From Hydractinia symbiolongicarpus (lineage: Eukaryota; Cnidaria; Hydrozoa; Anthoathecata; Hydractiniidae), in assembly GCF_029227915.1 (NCBI RefSeq), contig NC_079876.1:22876001-22940000 (forward strand): 64,000 nucleotides of DNA, written 5' to 3'. Within the stretch, counting starts at the first letter, position 1. Each line of letters begins with the position of its first letter. A program made the translations under genes and the position numbers. Shown piece by piece: positions 48,736 to 60,649 of the stretch. The notes beneath the pieces are model-generated. The model searched no databases. It worked only from the letters and a program-made list of their open reading frames with translations, and was not told the DNA's origin.

Positions 48736-51700
48736 TATTTATGCTTAGTAAAACACATATAAAGGAAATCAATAGCAATGTAAAAATTATTTTGAGCTTT
48801 CTGAGCGCAGCCGAACCCGTTATGGTAGATTACTACGCGTGTGAGTTTTTCAGTCTCAGGAAATCTTTTTGTTGTGCATTATTATCACTGACAAATGCTG
48901 AATTTCTTGAGTTTTTTGATATTGTGCCACGAGTTATTTTTAAAATTTCGAATTTTTGGAAAAAAAACAATAAGTAACCTTAGGAAGAGTTCATTTATTA
49001 TTTTTTTCAATAATAATTAATATACTAGACTTATTGATTAATTTATAAGAAGAATGTCACTTGCCACCCATACTACTCAGTAAATAAACTAATGGACAAA
49101 TTTTCCTCCTCCAAAAGGAATTGTGAAAACGAAAGAAATTTTTTTCAGAGGAACTTAAACTTTAATTACTTTTCATCCAAAATCAGTTGATTTATTAATT
49201 TGTTTTTTATAAAGTTACAGTTAAAAGTTCTTGTTATATCAGCCTGGTGTTTCTTATGATCATGTTTCTTATTATAAAAACACGTTTTTTTGATTGCAAT
49301 AAGTCAGACAAACTGATATTTATTAGAATGAAACTAGGCTTTGTGTGTGCATTCCTATGTATAAAAACGATTTTTGTAACTTGTAAAATTTCAGTGTGAT
49401 TATGCTTGTAACATGTATGATGTGTTGAAATAATTTTGTCGTTTTCTTATGGGTTCTTATAGTTTTTTTTTTAGGTCATCTAGCTACACCTTGGAAGGCT
49501 GGAAGTTTAATGACAAGACAAGAATGTAATCTATGTGCGAGACGTGATTAAACAAACAAATTAAACCTTATATGATGTTGTCATTATTATTTTGTAAATT
49601 TATAGATTTAAGAGATTGAATTAAAAATCACGTTTTTATGTACAAAAAATGGAAGTTAATTTTAAATGTTTTGTATTGTTTGATTGCTTTCAGAAATGTT
49701 CAAAAGCCAGGCAATTAAAACTTCCAGAAGATAGATTTTGTTTTATTATTTTCTGCACCCGTTTTCGTCTGATTTGTTCTTACGTTGTTTTAATGCCTAC
49801 ACAACTTCCGAATCCAGTCCTACTTTGTTCTCACTATGAAACTTTACATTAGTTTAAAAAGAAGTGCAAGGAAATTCAGATTCTGGTTTGTTCTTATTTT
49901 CTAACAACTTTCTGACTCAGGTTGTTAGTTGTAAAAACAGTTTTGTTCCTATTCATCGGAAAAATATTTGGGTCCTATCCTTATGCAATTGTTCTTACAA
50001 AAAAGCGCGTAGTGCTGTCACATTTCCTAGAAATTCTTAAAAAATATACCACAGCAGGCGATTTGAATTGCTTAATTAGTTCTTGCAAATTTCCCGAATG
50101 TTGATGACTGCTCGAAATTAAATTCTAGTGTAGCAAAATTGTATTTCGGCAAAATAAAAAATACGCTAGAGAATAAATAGTGTCAAATGATCCTATGTTT
50201 TGTCCCATCCTAACTACAGTGGGAAGGGGGAGGGTGCTAACAGCTTTAAGGCCCACACCCCCGAGAACATTTCAACTTGCGAGAATGCTTTGCAACCTTT
50301 TTTTAATTTTTGCGGAGCTAAGCCAGCGAGCGAAACGAGCTGAGCTCAAGCGAAGCCCAATTGATATTTAAGTGAGCGAAAATATTTCTTACCAAGGAAC
50401 TTTTTTAAAAAGTTAGTCAGGTGTCCACTTATGACCCTTATTCTAGTTCCGCTTATCCAGATTAAAAAGTATTTTGCCTACTGGCGTATTGAAATGTGCA
50501 AATCAAAATTGGAAATCGATTACGACGTTCAATATTTTCTTCCTTCAAAGAAGAAAATTGAAAAAAACGTAAACAAAAAGTTAAAAATGGGAAAAGTTAT
50601 AAAGTTGTGTCATTTTAGCAGAGGGAAATAAAAGAATATTAATAAAGTTTATCATTTTTGCGTGTTTTATGATGTCTTTTTTTAAATCAAGTTTACAGAA
50701 AAACAGTCCGTGCTTTAAAGAAATAAAAATTGAAAACACGAAAAATGAACTCAGGTTTGTAACGATAATACTTTAACTTTGTTAGGTAAAGAACTAATTC
50801 TCATTTAACTAATCTTTTATATAGCTACAAGCTAACAAATTTTTCCAACAAACATCTGAACCTGCTTTTATTTCTCTTTACCCTACAATAAAACCATGTT
50901 ATATTTTACATTACTTAACCAATACCTACAAAACGATGGCGATAGTAATAGATAGTTTTAGTATAAAAATATTCTTTAACAAATATTGTAAAGAACTTTA
51001 AATATGCTTGCCTGTAAAAAAAATGTTTAAAACTCCCCTTTCATTAATTATGCAAAAAAACAAAAACAAATATGCCAGCCTTTTTTAAAAAACACGCGGT
51101 AAAAAATAAAACTTTAAGAACTTGAAACTTTAATAGTTTTTTTTGAGAATACGATTCTCCTTGATAATTATAAGTGTCCTACAAACGTCTAAAAATATCA
51201 AAGTTCTTACTTGAAACTCTAGCATTCATTTTGTACTTCTAACTTTACTTTACTACTTCTAGCTCCACTCTTCACTTCCGAAGTAACTCATTGTGGCTTC
51301 TAAATTCACTTTTCTACTTTTAATTCTACTTCTTGGACTTTTCTTTCCTTTTTTATATTCTTTTTTCAAGCACCTTAACTTTTCACTTTTGGCACTTTTT
51401 TCCTGACGAAGGGACCGTTCTTTTGTTGTTTTTTTGTATGTCGATGGTAACCCTGCTCCAAATTAAATGCTTTTTTAATCCACTCTACTTCTCCACTTTG
51501 ACTTTTCTTGCTTTTAATATCTGCACTTTTTATGACTAAGAGATCGTCAGAAATGAGACATTTTTTATCCGCTTTTTTAGTTCGCCAGTTGTTGAGAACT
51601 TTGTCGAGAAATGTTTCTTTGTTTCTACGCTAAGGAACTTTCTATTCGAATGCCGTTCCGTTCGAAAGTAATCTAAGTCAATCAGAATGCCTAAAATCAG

Positions 51701-51838
51701 TATTACCCGCTTGCAAAATCCAGATGGTTAACATTATCTTTTGTAATAATTTGCAGTTTTCTTAAAATATCCTGCAATTATAATCCATTGTTGATTTTAA
51801 AGTGCCTACGAAACGGCTGTTGGTTTTCAACTTTAGGG
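48736..51838. other. Intergenic
   Basis: Mostly AT-rich, with several 60-78-codon ORFs lacking motifs. One possible terminal exon lies at 49475-49551. A CTACTT/ACTTTT-rich low-complexity stretch covers about 51220-51530. A patch near 50330 has GAGCGAAACGAGCTGAGC. Confidence 0.4.
49475..49551 (+). CDS. Possible terminal exon, unknown
   Basis: After a strong polypyrimidine tract and TTAG, the sequence encodes HLATPWKAGSLMTRQECNLC, then ARRD and a stop. The CxxC and the good acceptor look exon-like, but no partner exon was found upstream. Chance is quite possible. Confidence 0.2.
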
Positions 51839-52010
51839 ACTTACCGTAAATCTCCAAAAAAACGCCCTCCATCTTTTAAAGGCCTCCCTATAATAAACGC
51901 CCCCCTAAAATCCGAAATATTTTATAAACGCCCCCTCTTTTAAACGCCCCCTCTATTAAACGCCCCCCTCGAGAGGGGCGTTTTATAGAAGCACTTTTAA
52001 TGAGCCCCTA
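51839..52010. repeat. AAACGCCCCC repeats and palindrome, transposon end
   Basis: Four or more AAACGCCCCC(TCT) units end in AAACGCCCCCCTCGAGAGGGGCGTTTTA, an almost perfect palindrome (51957-51986; given here only as its symmetric core CCCTCGAGAGGGG). GC-rich units of this kind occur in the terminal regions of some pogo/mariner-type elements. A coding fragment with a transposase-like acidic tail follows at 52229. Confidence 0.45.
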
Positions 52011-52228
52011 CTGACAAACGGGTCAACCCCTATTATGTAATAGCTTATAGATGATACAAGAGAAGGAAGAGAAACCAATTAATGATGAGAATTTCTTTTT
52101 TTAAGAAATTAAAGGAAACTTCCGGTATAAAGACTTTTTTTGGTGAATAAGTTCCAAGGTTTTGTAAGTGTCCTTTCGTTGATGTAGCTGCTCGTCCAAC
52201 ACACATGAAATCCGTTTGGATTTTGTGA

Positions 52229-52486
52229 AACAATCAAATTTACCAGGAACGACCAAATCTAAAAAACAACGGGAGTGAAGACAACAAGATTCATTGCTTC
52301 AAAAGTACCCAACCTTGTTCTGCCGCTGTATCAGTTTTGGAAGACCAAACTAAGGTGGTAAATAATACCGATGCTAATGAAATTAACCAATTCGAACCTA
52401 CCGATTCTGACATCGAGGATGCGAATGATCCTGGTAATCTTTCAGATGAAGATGAAGAAGAAGATGATTTCTTAACTGTTGTGTAA
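52229..52486 (+). pseudogene. Acidic C-terminal fragment of a transposase-like protein
   Basis: Eighty-five codons without ATG end in FEPTDSDIEDANDPGNLS, then DEDEEEDDFLTVV and stop. An acidic tail ending in a hydrophobic motif is seen in pogo/jerky-type DDE transposases. The flanking AAACGCCCCC repeats fit a transposon. No DDE motif remains, so the assignment is tentative. Confidence 0.35.
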
Positions 52487-52497
52487 AAAAAATATAA

Positions 52498-53823
52498 CTG
52501 AAATTAAATAAACTTATATTTCATAAATAAATTTCGCAAATGTTCAGGTTTCTTTTATCGAACGGGAACCTATTTTTCATAAATAAATTTTTGTAGATTT
52601 TCAGGTTTCTTTTATGAAATAACAAAATTTTGGAAGGTATAGCCAGAATTAATAATCACTTGGAGCGGGAAGACCTAAAGTCTCTGTCAAGGTTAAGACT
52701 TAGTAAGGGGTAAACTGTGTCACACGGAGGACACTTAGTGTAATGTGTTACAAATCCAGTGGAGCACTTATAGCATTAAAGGTATAATATATTTTTCATA
52801 AACCAAAATTCACAGGATTTATGATGAAACCTATTGTTACTTCTGCAAAGCAAATACAGTTGTTTAGCATTTTTCATTTTGCATAATAAGTTCCTGTGGA
52901 TATGTAAAAATTAATTGTGGGTGGCACCAGGCTGAGCTATTAGTGCAAGTAAGCGTGTTGCAGGTCCAGGTGGACAAAAAAATAACTTTCTAACTACCTT
53001 GTATTTATACGGCATAAAATTTAGAGTATGTATTTGGCACTGTGTTTTAGAAGCACATTCCCACTTTCTCTGAGCTGGATAAGGTATTTGGTCCTAAACT
53101 TGGGAGACATTTTATCTATTTGAATTATTTTTAATCCTGAGAATCACTTTGAATGTTTTCTGTACACATGGCTTTTCAAAATTGATATACTGTCAAAAAC
53201 AGTTTGTCGGCGTCTCCAAAAATGGCAAAATTCAGGAACTCATACTATGGTAGTAGTAAAAAATAATTTGGGGTTCATTTCATCAAACTGGTCTAAAAAC
53301 ACACAATACTAAGTTTCAAGTCATTATTTCAATTTTTACTGAAGTAATAGGACTTTTACTTAGTTTAGTTTTAGCATAGTTTTTCATACCGCTTACACCA
53401 AAATGACTGCAGGGACTAATCGGTTTGAAATTAATTTATAGTATTTTAATAACAAACTTTTTTCTTTATGTGTTTTTATTTTCCTGAAAAAGTTGTTGCA
53501 TAGCTTAAGTATATGACATTATGATAAGAACGAAAAAGTTACTGTGCGACATGGGTTTTGAACATTAAAAATTTTCAGCGAGAAATTTGAAAACTTATAA
53601 ATGACAAAATCAAAAAGTTTATCTTAGAAAATTTTTAATTTTTGTTAATGTAAAAGTAGTCCACATGATGTTTTTTTTTTGTTTGCTTTACGTAAATCTT
53701 AACAATTTATGTCATTGGCTCACTCTTTACGAATGACACCACGTAACAGAAAACTGTGCTTTGCTATTTCCCGTAACCTGTACCGAGATTTGGTTGTGAT
53801 ATATATCAGAATTAATTTTCTTT
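52498..53823. repeat. Dispersed repeat, second copy
   Basis: It aligns with 32553-34222 but lacks the internal 33710-34080 part. The sequence TTTCATAAATAAATTT and CAGGTTTCTTTTAT is duplicated within its first 130 bases. It contains the GGCACCAGGCTGAGC motif near 52925. No coding potential is seen. Confidence 0.7.
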
Positions 53824-54020
53824 AAATAAAAATAAAAAAGTAGCAAATTTATCATAAAAATTAAATATTCATGAACATGTTGTCTAAACGTCTATCTAGT
53901 TCTAAAGTGTGTATAATTTCTTGCACATTTTGAGTGGTCTATTGACTACACGCCATTCTTCAGAATGTGTGGCGTGAGCTCATTGAATCGTTTTGTAGCC
54001 CCTTTATTATATCCTTTCAG

Positions 54021-54780
54021 GGAATGCTATTCAAAGTGATGACGATGTTCAAGATTAGATAGCAGGCAAAAGTAATATAATGTTTCGTTTTTCTTTTTTT
54101 TATGTTTGTAATGTCCTTTGATGCAAAAAAAAAGTTTACATATACAGTTCCACTTCTGTAACTCGAAACATCGTCTAAACATATTAAGTTATTCTTTCCA
54201 TTAAATTAAGCATTTACAAGAGTTATTCAATTAATTCGTACTCCCCAATTTAAAAAAAGTTCGAAATCGAATAAGGTTTAGATCTTAATCTATTAAATTC
54301 TTAAAATAATTTAAACAAGATTGATCAGATTAGCAATTTTCTTTAAAACTGTAACTACATTATTCTAATTCTCATATTTAAATTGTATAGATTGGCAAAA
54401 TAACATTTATGTTAACATTTTTTTGTTTAAAATTCGTCATAGACATACCAGAAACACAAGAAGAAAATTCTCTTAAAGATAATTTTATACTATAAAGAAA
54501 ATGAGGTAGATAATGATAATGATGATGATAATGATGATCATGATGATAATGACGAAGACGGGAGATCGATCTCGATGCATCAAACAACCCAAATTGTATC
54601 GATGAGGATACCAAAGACACCACCGATACGGTCGTGGTCATAAAGGATATCGTCATTGAAATGTATATGGTTAGTGTGGCAGTCATGGTTGCGGATACCT
54701 CCTCCGTATAGATGGGCATGGAGAAGGAAATGGACATAAAGGACCATATGGCGGAAAACACAAATGCAAACGTTATTAAA
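54021..54780 (+). pseudogene. YG-rich peptide gene, diverged pseudogene
   Basis: Exon 2 at 54021-54065 keeps the acceptor and the 45-base size but has an in-frame TAG, and its donor is GC. Exon 3 from 54443 starts like the others (PETQEENSL after ACATA), then is broken by a TAA and frameshifts. Remnants of ACCATCGATACGG-type repeats and TATGGTTA/GGCAGTCATGG remain. There is an ATAATGATGATGAT tract near 54510. Exon 1 is absent; the dispersed repeat lies upstream. This is the most decayed member. Confidence 0.7.
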
Positions 54781-56955
54781 AATAAATTTGTTAGAATCGA
54801 TTTGTTTACAAATAAATACAATGAAATTGTTTTATTTTGTTAGTTTTCTTTTCTTTCATACTTTCTCAAAAAATTACACATAAGAAATTACCACAATATT
54901 ATATTGTTTTTTAGTTATTGGCAGATGGTCATGCCGTTTTTCCACCTCAAAAATTACTATCCCTCCCTCTCCCTCTTATAAGTCTGCAAACCACATGGCC
55001 TGCCAGCTATCTGAAGAGACGTCGGCAAACGTAAATAGAAAATCATTTGCATAATAATAGATAACGATGTTTATAAGTTCACCTAAGAGTGTTGTTATTT
55101 TGGCAGATAAAGGCTTCCATGATACGATAATCTTGGAATTTAAGAATATAATATTATAAATTTCATTCTTATCACCTTCATAAAGCTTGTTTTAAAGTAT
55201 TTTGCTATCACTGTTATTACTGTTTGCTATTGTTATTGAAGACTTTCAAGACTTTTTAATATTAAACACCTGTAAACAATATCACTTATTCTTATACATG
55301 CTTCTAGGATATTTCGAAATTGCATTTTAACTGAAGCTGCTCATTTAGTTAAAATAACTTGCGTCCTAATATTTCTTTAAACAGTGAGAGTCATCCACTG
55401 GTACGACCACTTCCCACAAATCTAAGACTCAGGTAATTTACCCTTCTCTGAATGGCCAAAAAAAAACAGACTTAGCACTTCGGATCTTAAGTTATTTGAT
55501 TAGTTTCAAATTCTTAACCCATACTAATTTTTGCTGACGTCAGCATACCCCGTTTCCCCGAATTTTAGCATCTTAGTCGACCGTCGTGTGGATTGTTCCG
55601 AAATGCGGACATGGCAGGAACTGCCAGTAGCGCATTTTCGACTCTATTTACCTGGCCTACAAATCTCCCAAAGCGAAGCTTTTGCAGCCTGCCGGCTGCA
55701 GCGTTTTGACCAGGCGATTCCATTTGGCCAGTGCAAGAAATAGCCAAAAATCGGCCTTTTCGTATAATACTATATCCAGGATTGTAGTTCTGTAGCTACC
55801 TCTGACTAGTAGCCAAATGCAGTTCGGCTACATACAACAAAGTTCTTAATTCTTATGCAAAATGCAGTTAAGTAGCTACAACTTTTTTATTGCTATGAAA
55901 TCTATGCTGCAAGATAAAATTGCTGAGAATTTTTTTTTAAATGGACAGGATGGATAATGACAGACGGTTTCCTGAATTTTTTTTAACCGATGTTGCAATC
56001 AAGTTTTTTGGAAAATGGCAGTACGCTTATACTAATGTGCGACACGGTTTACCTGTAAAGCGCTTAGCCTTGTGTTAACAATGGCTGTTTGTTGGGTTTT
56101 TATTTAAGCTTAAGTTGCAATAAAGTTTTTTTGCAAGGCGTATTACGCCTATAGGCATGTACAACATTGTTTACCTGTACTAAGTGCTCAGCCCGGTGTC
56201 ACGATTAATTTTCACAGGAATTTTTCCTGCATGGAAAAGCAACGTTGCATTAAAAAAGAACGAACGAATCCGTGGATTTATCCACGGGCCACCGACTACT
56301 ATCTTACGAAAGACTTATTGCTTTTTACAAAAATAAATAGCGTTATAACTTTACGGAAATAGGAGTGTATTTTTATAGCATTTGTTGCTAATTTCTACAT
56401 GAGAACCAGCGCTTCCCGTGACAATCTGATACAGGTAAATCAAAGCATAAGAGTCGCGCTTTACATATTTCTTAAATAATCCGCAGTGACACCCACTCAA
56501 AGATCAATTTTTTGGTAATTGATATGATTCTGTTATCTTGCTAAGCGTAGAAAATATAGAATTTTGAAACTATGCTCAGAATACATTGTTGTTACGGTAT
56601 TCCAACATTGACGTACATGTTTTGGTAAAAAAAGTCCGTTTGTACGAATATTTATGCACACGATTATAGCAACTACTATCAGACAACTACAATCATAATA
56701 TAGACTCCTCGTTTGCACAAGGAATCCACGGAAATTCTTTTGTCAAAAAAAGCAATTACAAAAATTTTCGTCGCTGCTCGCAACAACAAATCTTGACTCG
56801 AAAATATTTCGCATTTGTTATTTTGTCCGTAGCTCTACATTTTAATAAATAGATAAACATAATACAGCTAACATAAGACATTTAGATATCGTAAAGTTAT
56901 TATACTGGCTTTGTGACGCGTGAACCAAACTTAATTGCAGGTCTGAAAACGTATA
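54781..56955. other. Intergenic with a GC-richer open patch and Helitron relics
   Basis: 55560-55745 is GC-richer and open on both strands for about 60-70 codons, perhaps a gene or TE fragment. About 55475-55560 resembles 12905-12985. Two inverted copies of the dispersed GGTAAAC/GCGCTTAG motif lie near 56040 and 56170. A decayed Helitron 3' hairpin (CCGTGGATTTATCCACGG) lies near 56271-56290. No supported gene. Confidence 0.45.
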
Positions 56956-59176
56956 TCTCTATAATAATAAGCCAGTTCCGTGTGTCTGTAACAGGCAAAG
57001 TTGATATCGTCATTTTCCTTTGATGTCGCCGAAAAAAATCTTTGATGTTGCCGAAAAAAATATGTCTTCTTTGTCGTGAAAAGCCGCGAGTTTTGTGTGG
57101 TTTGTTAAATGAAGTTCTAGCACAAAGTAACGGAAATTGTGTTTGCAAAAAAGATGGCTGTCCTTTTTAAGCATTTGTCTTCCCTTGCCTTCAAAATAAA
57201 TCTTTACAAAAGCATTTAAAAAGGGGCATGGTATATAAATGAAGTATAGAAAGGTTTCTGTAAGGTTTGTTTATGTTTTTTTCAGTTTTGATGATATTAT
57301 TGATGCGAGACATGTTTGTTAGCTAGCATCAACCACACCAACAACAACTAGCTAGGTAGCTAGGAATTTATAAATATGTAGCCATGTTGTTTATACCTAG
57401 CTAAGTCTCCAGTTTATATTTAAGTGACCAGCTATTACCTGCTGTAGCTACCTTATGTTAGCTTCAGTTTTATGTTGCTTTTTACATGTAAGCTAATCTT
57501 AATGGTCTTTGCTAAGAATGTGACTGTAACTTATTTTAATTGACATTTTAAGCTTAAATTAACAAGCCACAACAACTTTTAAAAAAGTATTACATAATAT
57601 TTAAGAAGAGTTTAAGGACTGTTTTTAAGCAAATAATGTATTTTTCACAATTTGTGTATGCAAATAATGTATTTTTCACATTTTGTGTAACTAAACTTAT
57701 ATACATCGGTTACATGCAATATGACGAAACGATTTTTATTTAACATGTAGTAATTCTGGTACCTTAAGTGTAGTGATTTTTGTTGTTCTAGATGTTCTGA
57801 CTAAAATGTTTTTGTTTATGGCATTTTGTCTCAATTAAGAAAAGTTTCAACTTTTTTGAGGGAGTACAACACCGAAAGTGTTTTTTTTTATATTTTGTAT
57901 AAATTCATGCCGGGCAGGACTCTGTACAACATACCGAAATGACTGATCCCTCTCTATTTATAAATTGATGCGTTCCAAATCACAGTTTTTTGAAATTTTG
58001 GGTAATATTTAATGAGTACAAGATGCAAATACTGATTTTTGTTGAATCAGAAGTATTTCCTACAACCATTCTTTTTTTACACTTTTGTGGAGAAAAAGTG
58101 TATGCAATATCATCAGAATAACTGATTTTGTTGCAAACTGTTTTTCTTTTTCACATTTTGGATTGAAATATTGTTATAAAGGGCATATATCAATAGACAT
58201 ATATATACCAAAATAATTAAATTCTGCAAACTTTGATTTTGTCGTTCACCTCTCATCTTTTATATTTTGATTAAACTTTTGAGGAAAATCATAGGAATTA
58301 TTTAGAATTTGTATTTTGCGTTGCTATTTTAGTGCAAAAATTTAACTGTTGTGAGGAAGGACCATATGCAATTATATATACTAAAAATAATAATTTGATA
58401 TTCTACAAGTTGTATTTTTGTATGCACTTAAATGACTGCTTTTTCTGAGTTGAATTTGATGGGTTTCATATCAATTTTGTGGAAGATTTTATGGCTGAAG
58501 ACAATATAGAACATGCCAATTGAACTGATTTTTGTTCATATTTTGATTTGCTCCTCATAAACCTTTGTGTTCTACATTTATTGTAAACTTTTGTGAGGAA
58601 GGACCATATATATATACAATGTTTTCAAAATAATAATTTTTGTTGATTTGAAATTTACTCCTTGCTCATTGCTTTTTCGACATTTCAGGTTAAAATGTTT
58701 GGTAAAGTCAGTACGGATCATTAGACAAAAAATTGTTTTGTTAACCGGTTAATTTTTACATTTTGTGCATATTTTTGCTGGAGAGGATGGTATGCAACCG
58801 AATAAATGATTTTTCAAAGTTTAACTTTTTGTTTTTAGGTTTTTTGTGTTTGTTTAAGTTTGGCTTTTTGATATTGTTGAGGTTGTATTGTTGTATAAGC
58901 ATTTAGGGAAAAGACAATGTTTAAAATGCTTAAAGAACTTATTTCATAGATCTGTGCTTGCTGTTGCAAGCCTTTCTTTTCGACACTTCAGATTAAAATA
59001 TTGAAGGTTTTCAACATAATCACATAATAAGATGTATACATATTTGAGATATGTGTTATTTCTGACATTATTATTATTGTTGTCGTAACTGTCTGGGTTG
59101 TGACTGTCAATGTTGTACTTTCTACTAACTAGATTTTTCTGCCTAAGTGGATTTTTCCACGGGCCTAATCGACTAG
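56956..59176 (+). mobile_element. Helitron-like element, long unit, first of the array
   Basis: It starts TCTCTATAATAATAAGCC after an A, followed by GTGTGTCTGTAACAGGCAAA. It ends GTGGATTTTTCCACGGGCCT, then GACTAG at 59176. The 2.2-kb interior has no helicase ORF. Its 3' half is related to 47550-48735. The next unit starts at once at 59177. Confidence 0.65.
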
Positions 59177-59919
59177 TCTATATAATAATACGCTAGGTGT
59201 GTCTGTCTGTGTGTCTGTGACAGGCAAAGTGGATGTCTTCATTTTCCTTTGATGTTTCCGAAAAATGCATGTCTAATATGTTAAATTTTCTGACGTTACG
59301 ACGCGACGAAAATAACACTACTTTAACGTCAATATCCTATATTAAATTAATGAAGCCATTACAGTGCACCTAAAACTTTGAGGCCAAATAACTTGGAAAC
59401 GAGGTGGTGACGTCAATGATTTTTCACCGCGTGGGTAACTATGGACCAACTAGGACCAATTTGGGTAATTTTCCCAAACCTGGGTCCCCGAATCCGTTTC
59501 GGAATGGACGGGTTGATGACGTCCTCAAAAAACCTTTAAACCTTGATATCTCTGCAACCGTTTGTCAAAGATACATGATCATATACATTTTCTTGATCAG
59601 CGTTTCAAGATCTATACGAGGGAGGCAACAGGTACATGAATTTCTGAAAAAAAAATTTTTGTGTTTTCACGGGCCTTTGCTGACGTCAGCACAATTTTTA
59701 AACACTTATATCTCTTTTTGCGTTCCTCGAAAACATATCATCCTACACATTATTTTGATCAGCGTCATTCAACCTCTACACATTGCAATAAAATAATAAA
59801 ATAAATTTCTCTAACTTTTTTGGGATTTTCACTGCTGACGTCAGCAAAACATCTAAAACAACCTATTTTTCTATTGCCCATCTGCCTAAGTGGATTTCTC
59901 CACGGGCCTTATCGACTAG
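59177..59919 (+). mobile_element. Helitron-like element, array unit 2
   Basis: 743 bp, from TCTATATAATAATACG to CTAG. It contains GTGTGTCTGTCTGTG, repeated TGACGTCA palindromes and a 3' hairpin (GTGGATTTCTCCAC). An ORF of 130 codons inside (59404-59796) has no recognisable domain. Confidence 0.7.
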
Positions 59920-60649
59920 TCTTACAATAATACGGAGAGTGTGTCTGTGTGTCTGTGTGTCTGTAACAGGCAAAGTGGATGTGTTCATTTTCATTTGATG
60001 TTGCCGAAAAAGTTATTAAATGTAAAATGTTCTGACGTCAATAACACTACTTTAACGTCAATATCATATATTAAATTAAGGAAGCTATTACAGTGCACCT
60101 AAAATTTTGAGGCCAAATAACTTGAAAACGAGGTGGTGACGTCAATGATTTTTCACCGCGTGGGTAACTAAGGACCACCTAGGACCAATTTGGGTAATTT
60201 TTCCAAACCTGGGTTTCCAAATCCGTTTCAGAATGGACTGGTTGATGACGTCATCAAAACACCTTTAAACCCCAATATTTCTGCAACCGTTTGCCAAAGG
60301 TACATCATCATGTACATTTTCTTCGTCAGCGTTCCAAGATCTATACGATAAAGGCAACGGGTATACAGATTTCTTAAAAAAAAATTTGGTACTTTTGCGG
60401 GCACTTTGCTGACCTCGGCAAAAATTTTTAAACCCTTATCCCTCATCAGGGGTTCGACGAAAACATATGATCCTATACATTATTTTGAGCAGCGTTTCAA
60501 CCTCTACACATTACAGACAAAGAATAAACAAATTTCGGAAGTATTTTTATCTGCACTGCACTGCTGACGTCAGCAAACATCTAAAACAACCCATTTTTCA
60601 TTGCCCTACTGCCTAAGAAGTGGATTTCTCCACAGGCCTTATCGACTAG
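59920..60649 (+). mobile_element. Helitron-like element, array unit 3
   Basis: 730 bp, from TCTTACAATAATACGG to CTAG. It is closely similar to unit 2 throughout, including the order of the blocks GGTGGTGACGTCAATG and TCCGTTTCAGAATGGAC. Confidence 0.7.

Noticed and set aside
54378-54821. 147-codon minus-strand ORF with His/Tyr repeats
   Set aside because: Antisense of the decayed peptide pseudogene; the HHDHHYHH part mirrors the GATGAT repeat.
55531-55747. Overlapping 60-70-codon ORFs on both strands in a GC-richer patch
   Set aside because: No start context, splice sites or recognisable domains; noted only as an intergenic patch.
59404-59796. 130-codon ORF in a Helitron unit
   Set aside because: Neighbouring units do not keep the frame, so it is not a conserved transposon protein.
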